From Sipunculus nudus (taxonomy: Eukaryota; Annelida; Sipuncula; Golfingiida; Sipunculidae), in contig JAPPUL010000079.1 in the NCBI GenBank assembly GCA_026874595.1, forward strand, positions 1,855,001-1,919,000: DNA of 64,000 bases, given 5' to 3'. The position numbers were made by a program, and so were the translations under genes. This document shows positions 1 to 9,725 of this stretch, piece after piece. The notes below the pieces were generated by a model that was not told the DNA's origin, made no database searches, and worked only from the letters and a program-made list of their open reading frames with translations. Position 1 is the first letter of the stretch. Each line of letters opens with the position of its first letter.

Positions 1-487
1 TCATGTGCATGAGGGGAGTATGTATCTTAATAGAAAAGTCCATAGCAAGGGATATAGCTTTTTGTATAGCGTTAATAGTTTCTTGTCTGCAATCGGGATA
101 GCCGCTATAATCAACTTGATTCATACCGGCAACAATATTCTTTATATCTTTTTTATAAGCAAAAGCACAAGCATAGCCTAAAAATATCAAGTTACGCCCG
201 GGGACAAATGTATTGGGATATTGTTTACCCTTATGGTTTTCATTTTCTACTTTGATATTTATATCAGTAAGCGAGTTGCCCCCGAGAGCATGCAAGGTAT
301 CAATAGGTAATATTTCATGTTTAACATTGAGCTCTTTTGCAATTGCCGATGCAGCTTTAAGTTCTATATTATGTTTTTGTTTGTAATCAAAAGAAAGAGC
401 ATAAACTTTATCAAACTGCTTTTTTGCAAAGGCAAGACATACTGTTGAATCCTGTCCGCCTGAGAAAAGAACTACTGCACTATTCAT
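1..487 (-). CDS. queC: 7-cyano-7-deazaguanine synthase QueC (3' end outside window)
   Basis: Makes preQ0 from carboxy-deazaguanine with ATP and ammonia, in the cytoplasmic queuosine pathway. Reading the minus strand from the ATG at 485-487, the protein begins MNSAVVLFSGGQDSTVCLAF, which holds the PP-loop ATP-binding motif SGGQDST of this family. Further on, TFVPGRNLIFLGYA matches the family's conserved segment, and VDYSGYPDCR follows. About 162 codons are present with no interruption; the C-terminal part, where the family's zinc cysteines lie, is cut off by the window edge. It lies 40 bp downstream of the RND pump gene on the same strand, so co-transcription is possible but the functions are unrelated. 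Confidence 0.93.
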   Translation of the reverse strand, partial: MNSAVVLFSGGQDSTVCLAFAKKQFDKVYALSFDYKQKHNIELKAASAIAKELNVKHEILPIDTLHALGGNSLTDINIKVENENHKGKQYPNTFVPGRNLIFLGYACAFAYKKDIKNIVAGMNQVDYSGYPDCRQETINAIQKAISLAMDFSIKIHTPLMHM

Positions 488-527
488 AAGTATATCCTTA
501 TTAAGACAATATAAAATATAAGCTTAA

Positions 528-3500
528 TTATATTTTATTTTTAACGTTTTTAAATATTATAAAATAAATACATGGGATTAGCAAAAGGGATACAAAGATA
601 GAATAGCTAAGTCCTCCAATTACCGTAAGAGCTATAGGTATTTGAGTCTCGCTACCCTCTCCAAGGCCAATTGCAAGTGGAATTAGTGCAAGTATAGTAG
701 ATAAACTGGTTATTAATATTGGCCTAAGACGCTTTTCTCCTGCGTATATTATTATTTCTTTTAGGTCTTTACTTTTATTTTCTTCTTTAATTCTTTCACG
801 CTCTATAAAATCAACTAGAACAATAGCATTATTAACAACTATTCCAGTCAGCATTATAGCACCTATAAGGCTTTGTACATCAAACGAATAGTTTAGTAAA
901 AAGAACATAAGTATGACTCCGGTAAATGAAAACGGTACTGTGAATATTATAACGAATGGAGCCTTAAATGATTCAAATTGCCCTGCCATTACCATATAAA
1001 CAAGAGCAAATGCCATAATTATTCCAAGCATAAGTTCTGTTAGTGCCTTTTCTTGTTCCTCAAATACTCCGCCATAATGTATGGATGTATCTTTTGGTAT
1101 TGTTACCCTTTCCATTACTTTTTTTATATCGTTTAATATATGATTTGTATCGCGATTGCCAATACCACCTTGAATATATATGACCCTTTGCTGGTTTAGG
1201 CGCTCTATCACGCTTGGAGCTTTCTCCTCCCTTATGTCTGTTATTAGGTTTTTCATGTGTATCTTTTTATCATTTATTGGGTATTTAAGATTTTCTATTG
1301 CATCAATATTTCTTATTTCCTCAGGCGCTATCCTAACCCTAATTGGATACTCATCCTCACCATCACTATAATAGCTTACTACATTCCCAAGTGTTGCATT
1401 TTGTAAAAACTCCCCCGCCTCCCGTAAGGATATTCCAAATTCTTTTGCCTTCCTTCTGTCTATTCGCAAGGCATATTGCGGCTCACTCCTGTCAAGCGAC
1501 TTTTTTAAGTAGGTTATCCCTTCTATATCTTTTAATTCTTTTATTATTAAATCCGCAAGTTGACTATTAGCTTCAGTCTCATGGCCAAGTACTTGTAATT
1601 CTATCCTATCCTCGGCTCCTCGCATGTATCTGAATAAAAAGAAGTTTGAGGGCCTTACACGTAGTCTTATATCTTTTATCTTACTAGTTATAAGTTTTGA
1701 GATGTCAAGTGATAAGTCTTTTGAACTCTTGCTTCTATTCTCAAGGCCCTTTAGGTATATATTACTATATCCAGAATGCTCCTGTGGTCGCCTCCAGCCT
1801 GATTGCCCTATCCTTGTATATATTACATCTATTTCATTGCCAAAATTGTCTTTCAAAAGCTTTTCTATAGCCTTAAATCTAGCATTTGTTGTCTCTATGT
1901 TCGTTCCAACTACCATGTCCCCATTTAGCCTAATCTCACCTTCGTCCGTCTGAGCCATAAAATTAAAGCCCATAAAACGTAGCAAAAATAAGCCTACTAA
2001 AAGAAAGAATACAAAAACTGATACACATTTTATCTTATTCTCAAGTATTATATAAAGAGCCTTTCTATACCCATTTGAAAGCCTCTTAAGAAGAGCTTCC
2101 ATCTTAAGATTAAGGGTTTTTAGGATATTAATATTTGCATTATAAGCATTATCATCTTTTGTGTCTTTAGAATATAGTATATAGTTTGAGTAAGCAGGGA
2201 TTAGTGTTATAGAGGTTATTAGCGAGCCAAGTAGTGCAAAGCTTACCATAAGCGCAAGTTGACCAAACATTATGCCGCTTATTCCTTCTAAAAAAAACAG
2301 AGGCATAAATACTACCAAAGTCGTTACTGTTGAGGTTGTTATGGCCTTTATAACTTCCTTAGTCCCCGTATACCCTGCTTCTTTAGCGCTTATATCTTTA
2401 TGTCTTACTATATTTTCAATTACCACAACACTATTGTCTACCAGCATCCCTACTCCAAGCGCAAGCCCGCCAAATGTCATTATATTTAAAGTAAGATCAA
2501 AGCTCCTCATCAATATAAAGGTACTTATCGTTGAGACAAACATTGCTATTGCAATTATTAAGGTCGCTCGGACTTTCCTTATGAAGATAAGAAGTACCGT
2601 TAAAGCTATGAAACCGCCGTATATTAATGCAAGACGCACATTGTTTATTGACCTTTTTATATAAACCGATGTATCGCGTGTAACCTTAAGACTAACTCCT
2701 CTTTGCTTCATTGAGGGACTTTCATTTAGTTTCTCAAGTTCTTTTAATATATTTGCTGCCGTTTGTACCGTGTTTGCATCCGATTGTTTTATTATCCTTA
2801 AAAGTACTGCGTTCTCTCCGTTTACTCTAACAAATGTCTTTATCTCTTTAAAACTGTCGTATACATTCCCTATATCCCCTATAAGCACATTAGTATTATT
2901 TACTCGCTTTACTACCACCTCCTTTATCTCGTCTATACTTTTGAATTTGCCAGGAGTCCTTATTAAATAACGCTTTGTCGGCTTTTCTATCTCGCCTATC
3001 GTTATATCTTGGTTTTCATTTTGAATCGCTTTTATTACCTGTCCAAATGATATATCTTGAGTCTGTAAAAGCTCATAGTTAAGGTTTATATGTATCTCAC
3101 GTTCAAGCCCTCCTGATACTTGTGCCTGTGCAACTCCTTTTATCCTCTCAAAACTGTTTTTTATATTTTTCTCTGTGTAATGTTTTAAATCTTTATAACT
3201 TAAATCCCCCTGAACCCCTATCCACATTATTGGTATTGCGTTTATGTCAAATTTAAGTAGTATAGGATCGTTTGCATCTTCAGGCAATCTAGATCTAACT
3301 CGAGACAAACGATCTCGTATGTCGCTTGCAACTTCATCTAAGTCAAGGCCCCATTTGAAATATATTCTAACTAAAGACCTGCCTTCGTAGGAGTAGGAGC
3401 TTAGTCTGTCTATGTTTTCGATGCCGGATACAGTCTCTTCTATTCTTTTTGTTATTAAAGTCTCAATTTCGTTAGGCGTTGCCCCTTCATAGTCTGTTTG

Positions 3501-3641
3501 GATTGTTATTATAGGGAAGGATATATCTGGCATCAAGTCTATTTGTAAGCTAAGATAGCTTACAAGCCCTACTACAATAACTATTAAGGCTATCATAGAT
3601 ATTGTTATAGGATGTTTTATAGTGTAAGATATAAGTTTCAT
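528..3641 (-). CDS. RND efflux transporter, HAE1 (AcrB-like) family
   Basis: Inner-membrane pump that exports drugs or lipophilic compounds through a tripartite complex. At 1037 aa it has the full family length, starting MKLISYTIKHPITISMIALI with the first membrane helix, then a large periplasmic loop, a central group of helices (about 335-480), a second periplasmic loop and a last group of helices (about 870-1030). The TM4 motif reads GMLVDNSVVVIEN, where AcrB has two Asp residues; here the second is Asn. In the TM10 region GIVVNNAIVLVDF has Asn where AcrB has the relay Lys. This variant is common among non-proteobacterial HAE1 pumps. The likely membrane-fusion partner is 6 kb away at 9726-11006, and no outer-membrane channel gene is seen. 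Substrate is not predictable. Confidence 0.93.
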   Translation of the reverse strand: MKLISYTIKHPITISMIALIVIVVGLVSYLSLQIDLMPDISFPIITIQTDYEGATPNEIETLITKRIEETVSGIENIDRLSSYSYEGRSLVRIYFKWGLDLDEVASDIRDRLSRVRSRLPEDANDPILLKFDINAIPIMWIGVQGDLSYKDLKHYTEKNIKNSFERIKGVAQAQVSGGLEREIHINLNYELLQTQDISFGQVIKAIQNENQDITIGEIEKPTKRYLIRTPGKFKSIDEIKEVVVKRVNNTNVLIGDIGNVYDSFKEIKTFVRVNGENAVLLRIIKQSDANTVQTAANILKELEKLNESPSMKQRGVSLKVTRDTSVYIKRSINNVRLALIYGGFIALTVLLIFIRKVRATLIIAIAMFVSTISTFILMRSFDLTLNIMTFGGLALGVGMLVDNSVVVIENIVRHKDISAKEAGYTGTKEVIKAITTSTVTTLVVFMPLFFLEGISGIMFGQLALMVSFALLGSLITSITLIPAYSNYILYSKDTKDDNAYNANINILKTLNLKMEALLKRLSNGYRKALYIILENKIKCVSVFVFFLLVGLFLLRFMGFNFMAQTDEGEIRLNGDMVVGTNIETTNARFKAIEKLLKDNFGNEIDVIYTRIGQSGWRRPQEHSGYSNIYLKGLENRSKSSKDLSLDISKLITSKIKDIRLRVRPSNFFLFRYMRGAEDRIELQVLGHETEANSQLADLIIKELKDIEGITYLKKSLDRSEPQYALRIDRRKAKEFGISLREAGEFLQNATLGNVVSYYSDGEDEYPIRVRIAPEEIRNIDAIENLKYPINDKKIHMKNLITDIREEKAPSVIERLNQQRVIYIQGGIGNRDTNHILNDIKKVMERVTIPKDTSIHYGGVFEEQEKALTELMLGIIMAFALVYMVMAGQFESFKAPFVIIFTVPFSFTGVILMFFLLNYSFDVQSLIGAIMLTGIVVNNAIVLVDFIERERIKEENKSKDLKEIIIYAGEKRLRPILITSLSTILALIPLAIGLGEGSETQIPIALTVIGGLSYSIFVSLLLIPCIYFIIFKNVKNKI

Positions 3642-3798
3642 AAATCTATTATAGTAAATAAAGCTATATAGTCAAAGCTTATTGCCACTTCTCCTGTTAC
3701 TGTATAAGCTTTATGAATCATAATATATTAGTCTTTGTTGTATTTGTCAAAATATTAATATTGCACAAAAAAAAGAACTTAAGCAAAATGAGTCCTCT

Positions 3799-3831
3799 TT
3801 AAAGCAGACTTAAAGCAGACTTAAAGCAGAC
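3799..3831. repeat. 11-bp tandem repeat, three copies
   Basis: The unit ttaaagcagac occurs three times in a row (3799-3809, 3810-3820, 3821-3831), just past the 3' end of the NERD helicase gene. Together with the preceding gtcctc it resembles the terminator hairpins of the kelch lipoprotein array (GTCCTC ... GAGGAC type). On the minus strand an eight-T run follows, near 3767-3774, so this may be an expanded terminator. Confidence 0.75.
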
Positions 3832-3878
3832 CAACATAAGTACATTATTAATTTTATAAACATAGGTAGAAGCACTTT

Positions 3879-5777
3879 CTACATGGTAAGTTCAACTACG
3901 TAAAGCAAAAATTTCGCTCGCGTATAACCAACATACAAAAGTTCATTCCGATTTTCTAATTCCATATCAGATGCATGCAAAACAAGTATAATTATATCAG
4001 ATTCAAGCCCCTTAAACCTACGAATAGAATATAAGCGAATGAAATTTCTCGATGTCCCTTTCCCTTTTTCAATAAGCCTAAAGTTACCAATTTCTTTATT
4101 TTCTTTGAAAACAGATTTTGAGATTGAGCAATCTGTAAGTACAACAATATCACCATTTTCAATTTGATGTCCATTTATTAAGTCTGTAACAATCTTTCCA
4201 ACCTCTTTCCTAACCCCAATTGCTGATTCTACCTTAAAAACATAAGGCTTTATCCCTTCAACATTTAAGGCATTAGCGGTTTTGCCAAGGTCTGTTTTTG
4301 CAGAGGCATAATCATAAATACTTTTTGTATTCCTGATATTTTTTCGAAGCTTATAAAGATAGGGATTTACATTATATTTTGAAATTAAATCTATAATTGG
4401 CAGGTGCTTTCTCTTCATGAAAATATTTTGGTTATCGTCATAAAATATATATACAATCCGTTTTCGTTTATTCTCTAAAAAATGTGCAAGGCAATCACAC
4501 CAAGTTTTTTTAAAATCCTGTCCCTCATCAATTATTATAGCATCATACTTTTCAACCAAATATGAATTATCTTCAAGAAGCGTTAACAAAGCCATCGGAA
4601 CATTAAAATTAAAATATCCTTCTTCATATCCAGTACTTTCATATCCAGTACTTTCAGTTAATAAAGCATCAAGGAGATTAATAATCCTAATATCCAAATC
4701 TTTTCCCTCCTGTAAAACCCTTCTCACAACATTATCTTTAAAATCTGGATTAGAAGAAAGAACTCTAATAAAACCGTTTACTGAATTTATATCATTGTTA
4801 GGAAAGAGTTTTTTTATTAATTCAAAGAATAAATTTTTCTGCTTATCATTTTGGCTAATAGTAGACTCTATATAATCTTCAAAAATATGATTTGAGAATG
4901 CATGAAAAGTATAAATATCAAGTTGTCCTTTTTCACCTTCAATCTTTTCAATATCCTTCGTGGCTAAGTTTTTTAGGTATTCGCTTAACAAGCTATTGTA
5001 ACATAAAAAGAGACAGTTCTTTCCCTGTTCAATTAGTTTCTTTACTTTTTTCATAGCAATCCATGTTTTGCCTGTTCCGGCTGACCCTTGAATTGCAACT
5101 CTATTTTTATCTTCAAAGATGTCTAAAATATAATCTTGAAAAAAATCGATTTGTTTTAATTCTTTTTGCTGTTGGCGCAGCGCTGAACGAATTGAAAGAG
5201 GGATTTGCAGTGAAGGTTTTAGCATATTATGAAACTCTTGCATGATTTTAGGATTCATGGACTTGTTGCCTTTAGAATAGGTATTTTCGTAAAGTCTATT
5301 AATCCAATCTTCTATCTCATCTAAATGATGATTAAAAAGTATATTTTCTTGAGTCATTGCAGGATGCATGTAATCTGGTACATATTTAGAATCGGGAAAA
5401 CAAACTCCATATGAGGCAATTCCAGGAAAGCTAGAATCTGTACGTTTTTCAAAAAAGTCTAGTAAAAGGAACATATTGCGCTCAGCCTGTCTGAAGGGGT
5501 TATCTATGGGATGCATACCATGTCTATTTTCAGTAAACCACTCATCATTCTCTATCGATATTTGTCCACCTTTTACTTCTAAAACTAAAAACCCTTTATC
5601 AGGATGCAAAATGATAAAGTCAATTTCTCTTGAGGTGTTACGAGCTTCAGACCAATGAAAAGAGTGATAAACATTAAAACTATTGTTTAATTGCATTTTC
5701 ATAGCTTGAAATAATGTTTGTTCTGCATATGAAATATCGTATGATTTGGGAAGGGTTTGGGGGTACATTTTTGCCAT
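3879..5777 (-). CDS. NERD-domain UvrD/Rep-type helicase
   Basis: Predicted DNA or RNA helicase with a nuclease-related N-terminus. Residues about 15-125 form a NERD domain, with REIDFIIL and the acidic-Lys strand FLVLEVKGG matching its nuclease-like core. Residues about 215-630 are a superfamily-1 helicase: Walker A GSAGTGKT, Walker B IIIDEGQDF, and late motifs RRFKGLESD and LLYVGYTRAK. Length 632 aa. A duplicated STGYE segment (near residues 377-386) reflects a 15-bp tandem repeat at about 4624-4653. It stands alone between the pump gene and argJ, with its own promoter just upstream and almost no leader. NERD helicases occur both as housekeeping and as phage-defence genes; nothing here decides between them. 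Confidence 0.85.
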   Translation of the reverse strand: MAKMYPQTLPKSYDISYAEQTLFQAMKMQLNNSFNVYHSFHWSEARNTSREIDFIILHPDKGFLVLEVKGGQISIENDEWFTENRHGMHPIDNPFRQAERNMFLLLDFFEKRTDSSFPGIASYGVCFPDSKYVPDYMHPAMTQENILFNHHLDEIEDWINRLYENTYSKGNKSMNPKIMQEFHNMLKPSLQIPLSIRSALRQQQKELKQIDFFQDYILDIFEDKNRVAIQGSAGTGKTWIAMKKVKKLIEQGKNCLFLCYNSLLSEYLKNLATKDIEKIEGEKGQLDIYTFHAFSNHIFEDYIESTISQNDKQKNLFFELIKKLFPNNDINSVNGFIRVLSSNPDFKDNVVRRVLQEGKDLDIRIINLLDALLTESTGYESTGYEEGYFNFNVPMALLTLLEDNSYLVEKYDAIIIDEGQDFKKTWCDCLAHFLENKRKRIVYIFYDDNQNIFMKRKHLPIIDLISKYNVNPYLYKLRKNIRNTKSIYDYASAKTDLGKTANALNVEGIKPYVFKVESAIGVRKEVGKIVTDLINGHQIENGDIVVLTDCSISKSVFKENKEIGNFRLIEKGKGTSRNFIRLYSIRRFKGLESDIIILVLHASDMELENRNELLYVGYTRAKFLLYVVELTM

Positions 5778-5783
5778 AAGTTA

Positions 5784-5812
5784 ATGATATAATTTAAGTT
5801 AAATATTGTCAA
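5784..5812 (-). promoter_or_regulatory. Sigma-70-type promoter of the NERD helicase gene
   Basis: On the minus strand TTGACA (5807-5812) is separated by 17 bp from TATCAT (5784-5789). The expected start of transcription falls at or next to the start codon (5775-5777) and no Shine-Dalgarno sequence is visible, so the mRNA may be leaderless. I see nothing else in the rest of the 5778-6060 gap apart from the argJ ribosome-binding site. Confidence 0.6.
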
Positions 5813-6060
5813 TAATAAAAGATTTAGTAAAGTTAATTGTTGTTATATATCAATTAATTACTCTAGTTTTTTAAATAATCATTCTAAAACAATCTCTTAA
5901 AGCTAAAAGAAAGGGTACTCCTAAAAGGTAATATGTTGCTTTTTGAGCTAAATTTATATTATTTTACCTTGCTTAGATGCTAATAGTAAAGTTAAAAAGG
6001 TTTGTATGAGAGTGTGTATGCTTGAGTTTGCATTAATAATTATTGTGGAGTAAAAGAAGT

Positions 6061-7242
6061 ATGATTCCAAAGGGATTTATTTTAAACGGGACATCATGTG
6101 GGATAAAGAAGGGTAAAGAAGAAGATATAGGTATAATTTACTCAAGGAGTGCTTGCAAATACGCAGGAGTTTTCACAAAGAATGCGATTAAAGCGGCACC
6201 AGTAAAGCTTTGCCAAGAGAGGCTAGGTAACTTTATTCATGGACTAGTAGTTAATAGCGGCAATGCAAATTCATTTACAGGTAAACGAGGTTTAGCTGAT
6301 GCAAATGCAATGACAACTATGCTTTCATCTGAGCTTGGTTATAGCAGTAAACATTTCTTATGTTCTTCAACAGGAGTAATTGGGGAGTATCTCCCTATGG
6401 ACAATATTAGGAGAGGGATAGGAGATCTTACGAAGCTAGTTAGGGATAATATTACTAATCATAAGAATTTTGCAAAGTCTATAATGACTACCGACACAAG
6501 GGAAAAAGAGAGTACGCTTGAATTTGCACTTGGTGGTAAGGCAGTTAATATTTATGGTACAGCAAAGGGTTCCGGGATGATATTTCCTAATATGGCAACA
6601 ATGCTTGTTTTTATCATTACAGATATATCGATATCCGAGAAGATGTTAAAAACGGCGTTATTAGAGGTTATAGTAGATAGTTTCAATTCTATATCGGTAG
6701 ATGGAGATATGAGTACAAATGATAGTGTAATAGTGCTTGCAAATGGGGAGGCAGGCAATGATATTATTACTGAGGCTAATGGGGACTATCGAATCTTTAG
6801 GACAATGTTAGGAGACATATCCTTAGATTTAGCTAAGGAGGTTGTGCGGGATGGAGAGGGTGCAACTAAGTTTATAGAGATAGTAGTAAAGGGGGCATTA
6901 TCAAGTGATGATGCAAATAGGTGTGCGGCTCATATAGCGAATTCTCTTTTAGTAAAGACTGCTTTTTTTGGAGAGGATGCTAATTGGGGTAGATTTATAT
7001 ATGCAGTTGGCGCATCAGGATGCCGGTTAATAGAGGAGAAGATTGATATAAAGATGGGTAATATTACTTTGGTTAAAGGCGGACAGAGGACTAATTTTAT
7101 AGAGGAGGAAGTCTCATCATATATGAAAAGCTATGAACTTTATTTAGAGATAGACTTAAACATAGGCACTCATTCTAAAACAATGTATACTACTGATTTA
7201 TCCTATGATTATATAAAGATTAATGCCGAGTATCGATCATAA
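6061..7242 (+). CDS. argJ: Arginine biosynthesis bifunctional ArgJ
   Basis: Ornithine acetyltransferase / N-acetylglutamate synthase of the cyclic arginine pathway. It moves acetyl groups from N-acetylornithine to glutamate. The precursor cleaves itself before a catalytic Thr; the site is visible as GSGMIFPNMATMLVF (usual form GSGMIAPNMATML, so Phe replaces Ala). SLLVKTAFFGEDANWGRF and the C-terminal INAEYRS are typical. I prefer the ATG at 6061 (393 aa) to an in-frame TTG 18 bp earlier, because GGAG lies about 10 nt before the ATG and the family starts near this point. No other arginine gene is nearby, and the neighbours on both sides run on the other strand. Confidence 0.93.
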   Translation: MIPKGFILNGTSCGIKKGKEEDIGIIYSRSACKYAGVFTKNAIKAAPVKLCQERLGNFIHGLVVNSGNANSFTGKRGLADANAMTTMLSSELGYSSKHFLCSSTGVIGEYLPMDNIRRGIGDLTKLVRDNITNHKNFAKSIMTTDTREKESTLEFALGGKAVNIYGTAKGSGMIFPNMATMLVFIITDISISEKMLKTALLEVIVDSFNSISVDGDMSTNDSVIVLANGEAGNDIITEANGDYRIFRTMLGDISLDLAKEVVRDGEGATKFIEIVVKGALSSDDANRCAAHIANSLLVKTAFFGEDANWGRFIYAVGASGCRLIEEKIDIKMGNITLVKGGQRTNFIEEEVSSYMKSYELYLEIDLNIGTHSKTMYTTDLSYDYIKINAEYRS

Positions 7243-7401
7243 TTCTATACTATATTCTATACTATAGAATTTGAGTGTAGTATGTTAAATCTATTTGTAA
7301 TCTAAAATATCTTATAAAGAGCTTACAACAGTAACTATTAAGGTTATTGGATATTTTATAATGTAGATAAGCTTCACTATCTTGATTTCAAATAAAGCTA
7401 T

Positions 7402-8404
7402 TTAGTCCATACTGATTGCGACTTTGCCTATATGTTTTCCTTCTTTGAAATAACTATGAGCTTCATTTACTTCGTTGAAATTAAATACTTTGTCTACTAA
7501 CGGCTTTATCCGTCCAGCTTCAACCCATTTAGATACTTGCCGTAGAATCTTGCCATGCTCTTCTCTTCCTTTGCCTGTATATAAGGGTAATAACATGAAT
7601 GTTGCGTGTAATGACGCTGCTTTTGCATGGAGTATCGAAAGATCTGCTACTGTCCCTCGGGCTATTATCGTTACCACCGTCCCTCGTATCTTTACCGCTT
7701 CAAAACAAAGACTTATATTCTCACCTCCTACTGTATCAAGCACAAGAGTAAATCCCATCCCTCCTGTAAGGCGTCTTACGTATTCTCTAACATTCTCTTC
7801 TTTATACATTATAACTTCATCCGCTCCAAGAGACAAAGCTATCTCTTTCTTCTCCTTTGTCGATATCGTAGTGCATACCTTTGTATCTAATACCTTTGCC
7901 ATCTGTATCGCTATATGTCCAACCCCACCACAACCTCCATGGATTAATATATTGTCTTTAGGTTCCAAACCCTTATCCATTAAAGATTCATAAGTTGTTA
8001 TACTCACAAGCGGTAATGTTGCGGCCTCCACGAAGTTTAAATTCTTTGGCTTTAGCGCTATTAAACGTGCGTCTGCAGACATATACTCTGATAAAGCTCC
8101 AGGTTCATTAGCAAAGCCTCCTACACAGCCGTATACCTCATCTCCTGCCTTGAAATCGCTAACCCCGTCGCCTACCTCATCAATCACTCCTGATACATCT
8201 CCATGTAGTACTGCTGGTAAGGGCGGCGCTATACCCGGTATGCCCAAGAGCCTTTATCTTTACATCTATAGGATTTATACTTGTTGCCTTAACCTTTATA
8301 ATGACATAGCCTGCTTTGCATTTTGGTCGCTCTTTCCTTATAAGCTTAAACTCTGAGTCTTCTCCGTACTTTTCAACTACCTGTACCAGCATTGTATCTG
8401 ACAT
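7402..8404 (-). pseudogene. Frameshifted copy of quinone oxidoreductase-like gene
   Basis: Second, broken copy of the gene at 8628-9629. The first part (from the ATG at 8402-8404) reads MSDTMLVQVVEKYGEDSEFK and stays in frame to IKALG; the rest (7402-8247) continues in another frame from IAPPLPAVLHGD. The intact copy has two C's where this one has three (8243-8245 on the plus strand), an added base that shifts the frame. Downstream of that point the copies are nearly identical, including the cofactor motif HGGCGGVGHIAIQMAK, so the break is recent. A TTG at 8247 could restart translation to give a protein lacking the first 60 or so residues, probably inactive. A sequencing error cannot be excluded. 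Confidence 0.85.
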
Positions 8405-8627
8405 CTTTATTCTCCTCCTTCTTGCCCTTGTCAACTTTTTGAATTTGAAATGTAATATTTATCACTAATAGAATAAATAAGGTTATTTGTTCTAATAAAG
8501 TAATATAAAAACTATTTTAGGCTAGTGTTTATATATTTAAAATTGCTTTATAGTAGTTGTTTATCTAATCTCTTACTAAATGGATGTGCCCAGTATTTTT
8601 GAATGTTTTGATTTCAAATAAAGCTAT

Positions 8628-9629
8628 TTAGTCCATACTGATTGCGACTTTGCCTATATGTTTTCCTTCTTTGAAATAACTATGAGCTTCATTTACTTCG
8701 TTGAAATTAAATACTTTGTCTACCAACGGCTTTATCCGTCCAGCTTCAACCCATTTAGATACTTGCCGTAGAATCTTGCCATGCTCTTCTCTTCCTTTGC
8801 CTGTATATAAGGGTAATAACATGAATGTTGCGTGTAATGACGCTGCTTTTGCATGGAGTATCGAAAGATCTGCTACTGTCCCTCGGGCTATTATCGTTAC
8901 CACCGTCCCTCGTATCTTTACCGCTTCAAAACAAAGACTTATATTCTCACCTCCTACTGTATCAAGCACAAGAGTAAATCCCATCCCTCCTGTAAGGCGT
9001 CTTACGTATTCTCTAACATTCTCTTCTTTATACATTATAACTTCATCCGCTCCAAGAGACAAAGCTATCTCTTTCTTCTCCTTTGTCGATATCGTAGTGC
9101 ATACCTTTATATCTAATACCTTTGCCATCTGTATCGCTATATGTCCAACCCCACCACAACCTCCATGGATTAATATATTCTCTTTAGGTTCCAAACCCTT
9201 ATCCATTAAAGATTCATAAGTTGTTATACTCACAAGCGGTAATGTTGCGGCCTCCACGAAGTTTAAATTCTTTGGCTTTAGCGCTATTAAACGTGCGTCT
9301 GCAGGCATATACTCTGATAAAGCTCCAGGTTCATTATAACAACCCCCTGCACACCCGTATACTTCATCTCCTACCTTGAAATCACTAACCCCCTCTCCCA
9401 CCTCCTCAATCACTCCTGATACATCCCCATGTAGTACTGCAGGTAATGGTGGAGCTATAACAGGCATGCCAAGAGCCTTTATCTTTACATCTATAGGATT
9501 TATACTTGTTGCCTTAACCTTTATAATGACATAGCCTGCCTTGCATTTTGGCCGATCTTTCCTTATAAGCTTAAACTCTGAGTCTTCTCCGTACTTCTCA
9601 ATTACCTGTACCAGCATTGTATCTGACAT
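8628..9629 (-). CDS. Zinc-less alcohol dehydrogenase / quinone oxidoreductase-like protein
   Basis: Medium-chain dehydrogenase/reductase of the NADPH:quinone oxidoreductase type, about 333 aa. The N-terminal catalytic domain has VKATSINPIDVKIKALG and the family segment LHGDVSGVIEEVGEGVSDF. The nucleotide-binding domain carries GGCGGVGHIAIQMAK at about residues 145-160, then SLGADEVI. The structural-zinc cysteines of true alcohol dehydrogenases are absent. I chose the ATG at 9627-9629, preceded by a strong AGGAGG; a longer frame to 9668 lacks support. It is the intact parent of the frameshifted copy 220 bp downstream and follows the fusion-protein gene on the same strand. Substrate unknown. 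Confidence 0.88.
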   Translation of the reverse strand: MSDTMLVQVIEKYGEDSEFKLIRKDRPKCKAGYVIIKVKATSINPIDVKIKALGMPVIAPPLPAVLHGDVSGVIEEVGEGVSDFKVGDEVYGCAGGCYNEPGALSEYMPADARLIALKPKNLNFVEAATLPLVSITTYESLMDKGLEPKENILIHGGCGGVGHIAIQMAKVLDIKVCTTISTKEKKEIALSLGADEVIMYKEENVREYVRRLTGGMGFTLVLDTVGGENISLCFEAVKIRGTVVTIIARGTVADLSILHAKAASLHATFMLLPLYTGKGREEHGKILRQVSKWVEAGRIKPLVDKVFNFNEVNEAHSYFKEGKHIGKVAISMD

Positions 9630-9725
9630 CTTTTTATCCCTCCTCCTTTTAAACTTTGTGAATTCCAAATATAATATTTATAATCAATCTAATAATAACT
9701 AATTTTAGTTGCTTTTATTCTCCGT

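Larger units (their letters stand above)
7384..9629. repeat. Tandem duplication, offset about 1226 bp
   Basis: The segment starting gatttcaaataaagc at 7384 recurs at 8610, and each copy runs through an oxidoreductase gene to its start codon. The copies differ by one base in length, which accounts for the frameshift in the lower copy. Similarity falls off upstream of the two start codons, although both keep a purine-rich Shine-Dalgarno sequence. Confidence 0.9.

Noticed and set aside
7384-9629. Insertion sequence as cause of the 1226-bp duplication
   Set aside because: The repeated unit holds only the oxidoreductase gene; no transposase or terminal inverted repeats.
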